A stretch of DNA of 64,000 nucleotides from PoT sp049331405 (lineage in GTDB: Bacteria > Planctomycetota > Planctomycetia > Isosphaerales > Isosphaeraceae). Numbering within the stretch: position 1 is the first letter of the stretch; each line of letters starts with the position of its first letter. The stretch is taken from contig NZ_CP186274.1 in the NCBI RefSeq assembly GCF_049331405.1, forward strand, positions 5,890,001 through 5,954,000, in the 5' to 3' direction. Below the pieces are notes generated by a model. That model did no database searches. It had not been told where the DNA came from and saw only the letters and a program-made list of their open reading frames with translations. The position numbers were made by a program, and so were the translations under genes. Of the stretch, positions 52,269 through 61,150 are shown one piece after another.

Positions 52269-55200
52269 TCGCGCCGTTCTTCATTAACCGCCCGATCTTC
52301 GCGGCGGTCCTCTCAATCGTGATCACGCTGATCGGCGGGATTGCGCTCTACTCGCTGCCGATCGCGCAGTACCCGCGTATCACGCCCCCCGGCGTGCAGG
52401 TGTCGATCGCCTACCCGGGGGCCAGCGCGCCCGTGGTGGCCGACACGGTGGCGGCCCCGATCGAGCAGCAGGTCAACGGCGTCGAGGGCATGCTCTACAT
52501 GTCCTCGCAGATGGGCAACGACGGCTCGTACACCCTGACCGTCACCTTCGACCTCGACACCGACCTGAACACGGCGCTCGTGATGGTGCAGAACCGCGTG
52601 GCGTTGGCCATGCCCCAACTGCCGACCGCCGTGCAGAATCAGGGGATCACGATCCGGAAGAAGACCCCCGACATCCTCATGATCGTCAACTTCTTCTCGC
52701 CCGACGATCGCTACGACGACATCTACCTGAGCAACTTCGCCACCATCAACATCCGCGACGAACTCTTGCGCGTGCAGGGGGTCTCCGACGTCAACTATCT
52801 CGGCCAGCGCGACTACAGCATCCGCGCCTGGCTCGACCCCCAGGAACTCGCCTCGCGCGACATGACGGCCATGGACGTGGCCAACGCCATCCGGACCCAG
52901 AACCTCGACGCCCCCGCGGGCCAGCTCGGCCAGGCGCCCATCTCGCAAGATCAGGCGTTCCAGCTTCCGATCGACACCCTCGGGCGGCTCACCGACCCCG
53001 AGCAGTTCGGCGAGATCGTCGTCAAGGTCGGCAAGGCCCACGGCTCGACCCGCAACGAGGGGCTGCTCGGGTTCTCGTCCTCGGGGGGCTCGAGCTCGAA
53101 GGACTCGAGCACCAACGCCCCGCTCCAGGGGAGCCAATCCACGAGCGCCGACCCGACCACCCCCGCGGGCGCGACGACCGGCACGTCGACGACGAGCGGC
53201 GGTGCCGGCGGGTCTTCGGGCAGCACCAGCACCGCTTCGAGCTTTCCCGGCGGGATGAGCAGCGACCCGTCGAGCAGCCAGACGCCCGTCTCGAACAGCC
53301 TGATGACGACGTCGAACAGCGTGATCTCCGGGTTCGAGCGGCTCCCGGGCTCCACGTTCGGCAAGGGGGTGACGGGCGGGATCGTCGGCGGGGGCAGCTC
53401 GACCGGGGGCGGCAGCACCTCCGGCGGCGGGAGTTCCGCGGGCGGAGGCGCATCGAGTGGCGGCGGGAACGCAACCGGGGGCCTGATGAGCGGCCTCATG
53501 ATCAATCAGAGCCAGGGCAGCAAGTCGTCGAGCGCGAACCAGGGGGTCGGTAGCGAGTCATTGGCGCTCCCCCCGACCCCGCCGGCTCCCAGCATCGTCC
53601 GCCTCCGCCACGTCGCCCGCGTGGAACTCGGGGCGCAGAACTACAACCAGGCCTGCACCTTCGACGGCCATCCGTCCGTTGGCCTGTCCGTCTACCAACT
53701 CCCGGGGACGAACGCCCTCGACGTCGCGGATCGCGTGCGGGCGAAGATGCAGGAGCTGAAGTCGCGGTTCCCGGACGGTATCGAATATGACATCGCTTAT
53801 GATACGACCCCGTTCATCCGCGAGTCGGTGAGCGACGTCGTGCGGACCTTGCTCGAGGCCGTGGTGCTCGTCGGCATCGTCGTCCTGGTCTTTCTCCAGA
53901 ACTGGCGGGCCGCGCTCATCCCGCTCGTGGCCGTGCCGGTCGCGATCGTGGGGACGTTCGCCGTCATGGCGCTCCTCGGGTTCAGCCTCAACAACATCTC
54001 GCTGTTCGGCCTGGTGCTGGCGATCGGGATCGTGGTAGACGACGCCATCGTCGTGGTCGAGAACGTGGAACGCTTCCTCGAGCATGGCCTCGACCCGCAC
54101 GAGGCCACGCGCAAGGCCATGGAGGAGGTGACGGGCCCGATCATCGCGGTGGCGTTGGTGCTCTGCGCGGTGTTCGTGCCTTGCGCGTTCATCAGCGGGA
54201 TCACCGGGCAGTTCTTCCGGCAGTTCGCCGTGACCATCGCCGTCTCGACGGTCTTCTCCGCCTTCAACTCCTTGACGCTCAGCCCGGCCCTGGCCGCGAT
54301 CCTGCTGAAGCGCCGTGGGGGAAAGCGTGACCCTCTGACCTGGCTGTTGGACATGGTGCTCGGCATCGTCTTCCGGCTCTTCAACAAGGGCTTCGAGGCC
54401 GGCACGGCCGCTTATGCCTGGATGATCGGGAGGCTTTTGCGCCTGAGCTTCCTCGTCCTGATCGGCTACGGCGGCCTGCTCGTGCTGACGTACTTCGTCT
54501 TCACCAAGGCCCCCATCGGCTTCGTGCCGCAGCAGGATCAGGGGCGCCTGATCGTCAACGTGCAGGTGCCAGACTCGTCGTCGCTCCAGCGCACTCAAGC
54601 CGCACTCGCGGCGGTGGACAAGATCGCCCGCAAGACTCCCGGGGTGGCCCACACGGTCGTCATCGCGGGGCTCTCGTTCCTGCAGTCGGCGACGAGCTCC
54701 AACTTCGGATCCATGTTCATCGTCCTGGAGCCGTTCGAGAAGCGGCGCGGGGCCGACCGGAGCGCCGACGCGATCATGGCGAAGCTCCGCAAGGCGTATA
54801 CGAAGGAGGTTCGCGACGCCCAGGTCACGGTCTTCGGCGCGCCTCCGATCCCCGGCCTGAGCGTCGCCGGCGGATTCAAGCTCATGGTCGAGGACCGCGG
54901 CGGTCTCGGGCTCACGAACCTCCAGCGCCAGGCGGACGCCCTGACGCGGAGCCTCCAGCGCCAGCAAGGGTTCTCGGGCGTCTCGATGCAGTTCCGCTCG
55001 AACACGCCGCAGCTCTTCTTCGACATCGACCGGTCCAAGGCCGAGAGCCTGGGGGTCTCGTTCACCGACGTGAACCAGACGCTCTCGATGTACCTGGGCT
55101 CGCTTTACGTCAACAGTTTCAACGAGTTCGGCCGGCACTGGCAGGTGACCGTGCAGGCCGAGGGGCGGTTCCGCAACGAGGTCGAGGATATCAACCTGCT

Positions 55201-56221
55201 CCAGATCCGCAACAAGTGGGGCCGGATGGTCCCGCTGGGGACGCTGGTAACGCCCAAGGAGATCGGCGGGCCCGTCTTCGTCACGCGCTACAACCTCGCC
55301 GCGACGGCCGCCATCAACGGGAACCTCGGGTCGGGGGTCAGCACGGGGCAGGCCATCGAGACGATCGACCGCCTCTCCGCCAAGACCCTGCCCCTCTCGA
55401 TGAAGACCGAGTGGACCGAGTTGATGTTCATGCAGATCCGCGCGGGCAACACGGCGATGTACGTGTTCGGCCTGGCCGTCGTCTGCGTATTCCTCGCCCT
55501 CTCGGCGCTCTACGAGAGCTGGTCGTTGCCGATGGCGGTCATCCTGGTGGTGCCGCTCTGCCTGCTCTGCTCGGTGGCCGGCGTCTTGTATACGGATCGA
55601 GACGTGAATATTTTCGTGCAGATCGGGCTGGTGGTGCTGGTCGGGCTCGCCTGCAAGAACTCGATCCTGATCGTCGAGTTCGCCAGGCAGTTGCACGAGG
55701 AGGGGAAGCCGGTCTTCGAAGCGACGCAGGAGGCCTGCCGGCTCCGGCTGCGGCCGATCCTGATGACCTCGTTCGCGTTCATCTTCGGGGTCTTCCCGCT
55801 GGTCGTGGCCGTCGGTGCGGGGGCCGAGATGCGGCGGTCGCTGGGGGTCGCGGTGTTCAGCGGGATGCTCGGCGTCACGCTCTTCGGGATCTTCCTCACG
55901 CCGGTCTTCTTCTTCGTGATCCAGGGGGTCGGCGAGACGAAGCTCTTCTCGGCCGCGAGGACGCGATGGCTGGGCTCGATCCTGCTGGGGACCTCCCTCG
56001 GGCTCGTGGTCGGCTACCTGTTCGGGAGGCTCGGGGTGGTGAGGCCGGCCTGGGGCCTCGGCATCGGCGCCTGCGTGGGCCTGCTGGTCGGGCTGGCCTT
56101 GCAGGGGCTCCACGGCAAGATCTGGCCCAGGTCGCCGGCGAAGCATGAGCGCCAAGGAGTGGAGACGAGCCCCCCTGCCCAACCGATTGCCGGACCATCC
56201 GGCGGAGATCCGCACCCGTGA
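52265..56221 (+). CDS. RND efflux pump (HAE1 type) with long low-complexity insert
   Basis: A 1318-residue inner-membrane antiporter. FINRPIFAAVLSIVITL is the usual start; the proton-relay pair is Asp592-Asp593 in GIVVDDAIVVVENVER, 185 residues later than in AcrB. That shift equals a Ser/Gly/Thr-rich insert at about residues 257-442, between the EIVVKVG strand and SIVRLRHVARVELG, in the periplasmic part near the channel-docking region. The C-terminus has two extra hydrophobic segments (SILLGTSLGLVVGYLFG; WGLGIGACVGLLVGLAL) and a short tail. The rest is typical (GFVPQQDQGRLIVNVQ). Start and stop overlap both neighbours (ATGA, GTGA), so adaptor and two pumps form one coupled operon like MdtABC. 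Confidence 0.95.
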   Translation: MIAPFFINRPIFAAVLSIVITLIGGIALYSLPIAQYPRITPPGVQVSIAYPGASAPVVADTVAAPIEQQVNGVEGMLYMSSQMGNDGSYTLTVTFDLDTDLNTALVMVQNRVALAMPQLPTAVQNQGITIRKKTPDILMIVNFFSPDDRYDDIYLSNFATINIRDELLRVQGVSDVNYLGQRDYSIRAWLDPQELASRDMTAMDVANAIRTQNLDAPAGQLGQAPISQDQAFQLPIDTLGRLTDPEQFGEIVVKVGKAHGSTRNEGLLGFSSSGGSSSKDSSTNAPLQGSQSTSADPTTPAGATTGTSTTSGGAGGSSGSTSTASSFPGGMSSDPSSSQTPVSNSLMTTSNSVISGFERLPGSTFGKGVTGGIVGGGSSTGGGSTSGGGSSAGGGASSGGGNATGGLMSGLMINQSQGSKSSSANQGVGSESLALPPTPPAPSIVRLRHVARVELGAQNYNQACTFDGHPSVGLSVYQLPGTNALDVADRVRAKMQELKSRFPDGIEYDIAYDTTPFIRESVSDVVRTLLEAVVLVGIVVLVFLQNWRAALIPLVAVPVAIVGTFAVMALLGFSLNNISLFGLVLAIGIVVDDAIVVVENVERFLEHGLDPHEATRKAMEEVTGPIIAVALVLCAVFVPCAFISGITGQFFRQFAVTIAVSTVFSAFNSLTLSPALAAILLKRRGGKRDPLTWLLDMVLGIVFRLFNKGFEAGTAAYAWMIGRLLRLSFLVLIGYGGLLVLTYFVFTKAPIGFVPQQDQGRLIVNVQVPDSSSLQRTQAALAAVDKIARKTPGVAHTVVIAGLSFLQSATSSNFGSMFIVLEPFEKRRGADRSADAIMAKLRKAYTKEVRDAQVTVFGAPPIPGLSVAGGFKLMVEDRGGLGLTNLQRQADALTRSLQRQQGFSGVSMQFRSNTPQLFFDIDRSKAESLGVSFTDVNQTLSMYLGSLYVNSFNEFGRHWQVTVQAEGRFRNEVEDINLLQIRNKWGRMVPLGTLVTPKEIGGPVFVTRYNLAATAAINGNLGSGVSTGQAIETIDRLSAKTLPLSMKTEWTELMFMQIRAGNTAMYVFGLAVVCVFLALSALYESWSLPMAVILVVPLCLLCSVAGVLYTDRDVNIFVQIGLVVLVGLACKNSILIVEFARQLHEEGKPVFEATQEACRLRLRPILMTSFAFIFGVFPLVVAVGAGAEMRRSLGVAVFSGMLGVTLFGIFLTPVFFFVIQGVGETKLFSAARTRWLGSILLGTSLGLVVGYLFGRLGVVRPAWGLGIGACVGLLVGLALQGLHGKIWPRSPAKHERQGVETSPPAQPIAGPSGGDPHP
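53080..53560 (+). repeat. Low-complexity Ser/Gly/Thr coding tract inside the RND pump
   Basis: The DNA encodes serine-rich, then GGGSSTGGGSTSGGGSS-like, then mixed low-complexity sequence in frame with the pump gene. No stop or frameshift is present. The tract is not a tandem DNA repeat of fixed unit, but glycine and serine codons recur densely. Confidence 0.85.
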
Positions 56222-59200
56222 TTTCACGATTCTTCATCGATCGTCCGATCTTCGCCGTGGTCCTCTCCATCGTCTTCGTGCTGGCGGGGGGGGTCGCCGT
56301 CTTCACCCTGCCGGTGGCGCAGTACCCCGACGTCACGCCGCCGACCGTGCAGGTCACCGCGCTCTATCCGGGGGCCAATGCGCTCACCGTCAGGGACACG
56401 GTCGCGGCCCCGATCGAGGAGCAGGTCAGCGGCGTCGAGGGCATGACGTACATGTCCTCGCAATGCACGAACGACGGGGCCTACACGCTCACCGTGACCT
56501 TCCGGCTCGGCATGGACACGGACATGGCCCAGGTCCTGGTGCAGAACCGCGTCTCGCTGGCGCTCCCGGTCATCCCCCCGCTCGTCCAGAACGAGGGGAT
56601 CAGCGTCAAGAAGATGACCCCGAACACGCTGATGATCGTCAACCTCATCTCCCCCGACGAGCGTTACGACAGCACCTTCTTGAGTAATTACGCGACGATC
56701 TACCTCAAGGACGAGCTGGGGCGGCTCGACGGCATCGCCAACATCACGTACCTCGGCCAGCGCGACTACAGCCTGCGGGCCTGGCTCGACCCCGACAAGC
56801 TCGCGGCCCTGAACCTGAGCGCGACGGACGTCGTCAACGCCATCACCCAGCAGAACATCCAGGTCGCCGCCGGGCAGATCGGCCAGCAGCCGGTCCCCAG
56901 TGGGCAGCAGTTCCAGCTCACCATCAACACCCTCGGGCGGCTCACCGACCCCGAGCAGTTCGGCGAGATCATCCTCAAGGCGGGCCAACGCTCGACGCAG
57001 ACGTCTCAATCGTCGCAGGGCAGTTCCTCGGGAGGGCAGTCGGGCTCGACCCAGCCGGCGCAAGGGGGTTCGTCCAACGACCAGTACACCACGATCCCGG
57101 ACGTGCCCGGCATCGTCCGCCTGCGTGACGTGGCTCGCGTTGAGCTGGGCTCCCGGCAGTACGAGCAGTCTTGCACCTTGAACGGCAAGCCTTCGGTGGC
57201 AATGTCCATCTTCCAGCTCCCCGGCTCGAACGCGCTCAGCACGGCGAGCGGGGTCTACGCCAAGATGGAGGAGCTCAAGTCACGCTTCCCGGAAGGGCTC
57301 GACTACAAGATCGTCTACGACACCACGCCCTTCATCAACGAGTCGGTCAATGAGGTCTTCAAGACCTTACGCGATGCGGTGATCCTCGTCGGCATCGTCG
57401 TGCTCCTGTTCCTCCAGGACTGGAAGGCGATGATCCTGCCGATGATCGACGTGCCGGTCTCGCTGATCGGCACCTTCGCGGTCATGGCGGCGCTCGGGTT
57501 CAGCCTGAATAACCTGACGCTGTTCGGCCTGGTGCTGGCGATCGGGATCGTGGTCGATGACGCCATCGTCGTCCTAGAGAACATCGAACGTCTGATCGCG
57601 ACGGGCCTGGATGCGAGGACCGCGACGATCAAGGCGATGGAGGAGATCACCGGGCCCGTCCTGGCGATCACGCTGGTGCTCAGCTCGGTCTTCATCCCCT
57701 GCTGCTTCCTGGGGGGGATCTCGGGGCAGTTCTTCCGGCAGTTCGCCGTGACGATCGCCGCGTCGACGATCATCTCGGCCGTCAATGCGTTGACGATGAC
57801 CCCTTCCCGCGCGGTGATGATCTTCAAGACCGAGCAAGGGGGCGAGGGGCACGTCCACAAGCGCGAGGCCCTGCCCTGGTGGTTCTTCGGCCTGCTGGGG
57901 GGCATCCTCACCGCCTGGCTGGGGCAGGACCTGCTCATCGGCCACGGCAAGACGTCAGTGGGCCTGGGGCGGGTGGTTGCGGGCTGGCCTCCGTGGGCGG
58001 TGACGGCCGCCCTGACGGTGCCAGGAATCCTGATCGGCGGGCTCGTCGGCTGGTTCATCATCGGGCCGGTGAACGCTGGGCTCGGCTGGCTCTTCCAGGG
58101 GTTCAACCGCCTCTTCGATCGCGTGACAGCCTTCTACGGCGCGACGATGGCCAGGGTCCTGCGCCTGAGCGTGATCGTGCTGATCGCCTACGGCGGGTTG
58201 CTCGGCCTGACGTACTACGTCTTCGACAGCGCCCCGACGGGCTTCGTGCCGCAGCAGGACAAGGGGTACTTGCTGCTCAACGTCCAGCTCCCCGACTCCG
58301 CGTCGGTCGAGCGGACCCAGAAGGCGATGGCCCATATCGAGGAGCTGGCCCACAAGATCCCCGGGGTCGAGCACACGGTCGGCGTCTCGGGGCAGTCGCT
58401 CATCCTGAACGCCAACGCGCCGAACCTCGGCTCGATGTACGTCCTGCTCCAGGAGTTCTCGCAGCGTCGAGGTAAGACGCTCTCCGCCGACGCCATCGCC
58501 GCGGAGTTGCAGGCGCGCTGTCAGAAGGAGGTCCGCGGGGCCATCGTCTCGGCCTTCGGCGCACCGCCGATCGACGGCCTGGGGACGACGGGCGGCTTCA
58601 AGCTCATCATCGAGGATCGCGGGAACCTCGGCCTGGGAGACCTCCAGCGCCTCAGCGACCAGATCGTCGCCCGGGGCAACAAGTCGTCGGGGCTCCAGGG
58701 GCTCTTCAACAGCTCGCGAGCCAACACCCCCTGGCTCTACCTCGACATCGACCGCACGAAGGCCAACGCCCTCGGGGTCTCGGTCAGCGAGCTCTTCAAC
58801 ACGCTCCAGGTTTACCTGGGGTCGTACTATGTGAATAACTTCAATGAATTCGGGCGCACCTGGCAGGTGAACGTCCAGGCCGATCCCAAGTTCCGGGGCC
58901 AGGTCCCGAACATCCGGCAGCTCCAGGTCCGCAACGACCAGGGGCGGATGATGCGGCTCGCGACCCTGATGGACATACGCGGGGCGAGCGGGCCGGTGAT
59001 GGTCTTGCGCTATAATATGTACACGGCCGCCGCCATCACGGGCAACGCGGCGCCGGGGACGAGCTCCGGCCAGGCGATGTCCCTCATGCAGGAGATCGCC
59101 AGGGAGCAGTTGCCGAACTCGATGGCGTACGACTGGACCGAGCTCGCCTACATGCAACTCCAGGCGGGGAGCACGGCGATCGGGGTCTTCGGGCTGGCGG

Positions 59201-59739
59201 TCGTGTTCGTCTTCCTGGTCCTGGCCGCGCAGTATGAGAGCTGGAAGCTGCCGATGGCCGTCATCCTGGTCGTGCCGATGTGCCTGCTCTGCTCGGTCGT
59301 CGGCGTCGAGCTGGCCGGCATGGACGTGACGCTGTTCACGCAGATCGGCTTCGTGGTGCTGGTCGGCCTGGCGAGCAAGAACGCCATCCTGATCGTCGAG
59401 TTCGCCAAGCAGCAGCAGGAGGCCGGCGCCTCGCCGCGCGAGGCCGTCCTCGAGGCCGCGCGTCTCCGGCTGCGGCCGATCCTGATGACCTCGTTCGCGT
59501 TCATCTTCGGCGTCCTCCCCCTGGTCATCGCCGAGGGGGCCGGCTCCGAGATGCGTCAGTCGCTGGGGACGGCCGTCTTCAGCGGGATGCTGGGCGTCAC
59601 CCTCTTCGGCATCATCCTGACCCCGGTCTTCTACGACGTGATCCAGGGCTTTGGCTACAAGAAGGCCAAGGAGTCGAAACCCGCTGAGCCCGAGGCCCAA
59701 CCCGCGGAACCGGACGCGAAGAGCCCGCCGGCGCACTAG
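56218..59739 (+). CDS. Second RND efflux pump (HAE1 type)
   Basis: A 1173-residue antiporter beginning at GTG 56218, which overlaps the previous stop by GTGA with GGAG about 10 bases upstream. The proton-relay pair is Asp447-Asp448 in GIVVDDAIVVLENIER, about 40 residues later than AcrB because of a Ser/Gln/Gly insert at about 259-300, at the same site as the larger insert in the first pump. A further about 70 residues between segments 6 and 7 hold two extra hydrophobic stretches (WWFFGLLGGILTAWLG; WAVTAALTVPGILIGGLVGW). GFVPQQDKGYLLLNVQLPD and other marks are normal. The two pumps differ enough to form a heteromer or to serve different substrates. Confidence 0.95.
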   Translation: MISRFFIDRPIFAVVLSIVFVLAGGVAVFTLPVAQYPDVTPPTVQVTALYPGANALTVRDTVAAPIEEQVSGVEGMTYMSSQCTNDGAYTLTVTFRLGMDTDMAQVLVQNRVSLALPVIPPLVQNEGISVKKMTPNTLMIVNLISPDERYDSTFLSNYATIYLKDELGRLDGIANITYLGQRDYSLRAWLDPDKLAALNLSATDVVNAITQQNIQVAAGQIGQQPVPSGQQFQLTINTLGRLTDPEQFGEIILKAGQRSTQTSQSSQGSSSGGQSGSTQPAQGGSSNDQYTTIPDVPGIVRLRDVARVELGSRQYEQSCTLNGKPSVAMSIFQLPGSNALSTASGVYAKMEELKSRFPEGLDYKIVYDTTPFINESVNEVFKTLRDAVILVGIVVLLFLQDWKAMILPMIDVPVSLIGTFAVMAALGFSLNNLTLFGLVLAIGIVVDDAIVVLENIERLIATGLDARTATIKAMEEITGPVLAITLVLSSVFIPCCFLGGISGQFFRQFAVTIAASTIISAVNALTMTPSRAVMIFKTEQGGEGHVHKREALPWWFFGLLGGILTAWLGQDLLIGHGKTSVGLGRVVAGWPPWAVTAALTVPGILIGGLVGWFIIGPVNAGLGWLFQGFNRLFDRVTAFYGATMARVLRLSVIVLIAYGGLLGLTYYVFDSAPTGFVPQQDKGYLLLNVQLPDSASVERTQKAMAHIEELAHKIPGVEHTVGVSGQSLILNANAPNLGSMYVLLQEFSQRRGKTLSADAIAAELQARCQKEVRGAIVSAFGAPPIDGLGTTGGFKLIIEDRGNLGLGDLQRLSDQIVARGNKSSGLQGLFNSSRANTPWLYLDIDRTKANALGVSVSELFNTLQVYLGSYYVNNFNEFGRTWQVNVQADPKFRGQVPNIRQLQVRNDQGRMMRLATLMDIRGASGPVMVLRYNMYTAAAITGNAAPGTSSGQAMSLMQEIAREQLPNSMAYDWTELAYMQLQAGSTAIGVFGLAVVFVFLVLAAQYESWKLPMAVILVVPMCLLCSVVGVELAGMDVTLFTQIGFVVLVGLASKNAILIVEFAKQQQEAGASPREAVLEAARLRLRPILMTSFAFIFGVLPLVIAEGAGSEMRQSLGTAVFSGMLGVTLFGIILTPVFYDVIQGFGYKKAKESKPAEPEAQPAEPDAKSPPAH

Positions 59740-59789
59740 CAAGGCGTGCTGATCTTGCCGGTCTCGGCATCGCGAGCCCATCGAAAAGA

Positions 59790-59841
59790 AAGACTCCTGG
59801 CGAACCGTCCGCAATCGCGGTCAGAGTTCGGCAGGAGTCTT
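59790..59841 (-). terminator. Terminator-like hairpin between convergent genes
   Basis: AAGACTCCTG (59790-59799) pairs with CAGGAGTCTT (59832-59841), with a large loop that can form further GC pairs. Read leftward, TTTCTTTTC follows, so it suits the PEP-CTERM gene on the minus strand; it also lies 50 bases after the second pump. Confidence 0.6.
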
Positions 59842-59977
59842 GATCGTCGCAGGGGATGGCGTGGGCCTGGCGAAGGATCGTCCGTGACGATCTCAAGGCG
59901 AGAGGGCGTTCATCCTGCAGGCAGCTCGGGGACGAATGCGTGAGACGAGGGCCTGACCCCGGACGACACCCAATGGA

Positions 59978-60691
59978 TCACAACGCCGGAGAATTGCCGG
60001 AGCGACGACGCCTGAGCCCCAGCAGGGCACCCGTCAGGCCAATCCCGAGCAGGGCGAACGAGGTCGGCTCGGGAACGAGGGCCGCGGCGGCGGGGACCTT
60101 GTTGCTCTGGCCGTTCGCCAGGCCCCTGAAACGGACCAGGAAGCCGGGGTCGGACGAGGTGCCGATGAGGGCGGTCTTGAACATGTCTTCGGTCAGGCCC
60201 GTACCGGAGAAGTCGTAGGTGAACGTCGCGGAGTTGGTCCCCGCGGCCGACCACGCGATGCCATCATTGGGGCTGCCGCCCCCGGTCCAACTTCCACCCA
60301 GGGCGGCACCCAGATCCTGGCTCGGGAAGGGCTGGGTCGAGACCGGCGCCGTGAGGAGCGAGAAGTCGCTGTTCGTCGTCTGGTAAGAACCCGACACATA
60401 CGTCGCGCCGGTCGGGGTGCTGAACGCGAAGCCCGTGATGTATCCGCCGACCGCGCTCGAGGTCGTGGTGTTGACCAGTTTGATCGTCAACTCATAGTTC
60501 CCATTGGTCAACGAACTGAGCGAGACGTCCGCCGAAAAGGTCGTGTTGTTAGGTTCCGTCGCTCCCGACAGATCGCTGACGAGCCTGATGTCTGCATTCG
60601 CCTGGCCCGCCAGGACGCACGCGAGGGCCATGGAATAGGCGAAGGATTTAATTAGGAAGCGTGGGGATAGGTGCGTGGCCCGTGACTTCAT
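59978..60691 (-). CDS. PEP-CTERM sorting-domain protein
   Basis: A 237-residue exported protein. The signal peptide is in FLIKSFAYSMALACVLAGQANA. The middle is Ser/Thr-rich beta-sheet sequence without a named domain. The C-terminus VPEPTSFALLGIGLTGALLG followed by LRRRR is a textbook PEP-CTERM tail: PEP motif, one span and an Arg cluster, which is processed by an exosortase and links the protein to exopolysaccharide export. No exosortase gene is in the window. AAGAGG lies before ATG 60691. Confidence 0.95.
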   Translation of the reverse strand: MKSRATHLSPRFLIKSFAYSMALACVLAGQANADIRLVSDLSGATEPNNTTFSADVSLSSLTNGNYELTIKLVNTTTSSAVGGYITGFAFSTPTGATYVSGSYQTTNSDFSLLTAPVSTQPFPSQDLGAALGGSWTGGGSPNDGIAWSAAGTNSATFTYDFSGTGLTEDMFKTALIGTSSDPGFLVRFRGLANGQSNKVPAAAALVPEPTSFALLGIGLTGALLGLRRRRSGNSPAL

Positions 60692-61064
60692 CGCTCAAAC
60701 CTCTTGGAATTGATGGTGTCGGTGCGCGCACAACGACTTGACGTCACCCATCACCGGGGACGCTCTCGAATCGTGTGTCGGAACATCCCGACGAATGAGG
60801 CGGGCTGGTTGAAAACTCGGCGCCCGGCTCATCGCGCTATCCAAGAGACTCCGGACGATTCATATGACAGAATTCATCCGAGGCACATCTTGAGTCCATG
60901 GGCTGTGACTTCACCTCAATTACAGTGCATCGTCAACGTTGTGTCTAAGTTTGTTTCAAAAAAACAACGACTCTCGGGCCATGCCTCGCACTTCTGCGAT
61001 GCCTCCCTCCTCAACCCCGGCCATCTTCATTGACCTCCGTCCAACGAAAGCCCTGGGCGTAACG
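60692..61064. other. Intergenic stretch without recognised genes
   Basis: About 370 bases upstream of the PEP-CTERM gene. The part around 60940-60965 is AT-rich (TTTGTTTCAAAAAAACAA) and could carry its promoter further off; no gene, repeat or RNA motif is seen. Confidence 0.4.
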
Positions 61065-61106
61065 CCAGGAACCCAGGACTCGCATGGGTGAGTCCTGGGT
61101 TCCTGG
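61065..61106. terminator. Perfect 17-bp hairpin
   Basis: CCAGGAACCCAGGACTC (61065-61081) pairs without mismatch with GAGTCCTGGGTTCCTGG (61090-61106) over an 8-base loop. It is the longest perfect stem found in the window and lies 45 bases after the stop of the leftward Ala/Pro-rich gene. There is no T tract on that strand. Confidence 0.7.
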
Positions 61107-61150
61107 TTTGAATCGACCTGTTCGCGACGACCTCGGGGAGTCGCGTTCGC

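Noticed and set aside
53080..53560. Repeat array or mobile element suggested by dense GGC/AGC-type codons
   Set aside because: It is in frame within the pump and has no unit repeats, ends or target duplication.
53558..56227. Open frame of 889 codons on the minus strand across the first RND pump
   Set aside because: Product is rich in Arg, His, Glu and Asp without any fold; the plus-strand pump is unmistakable.
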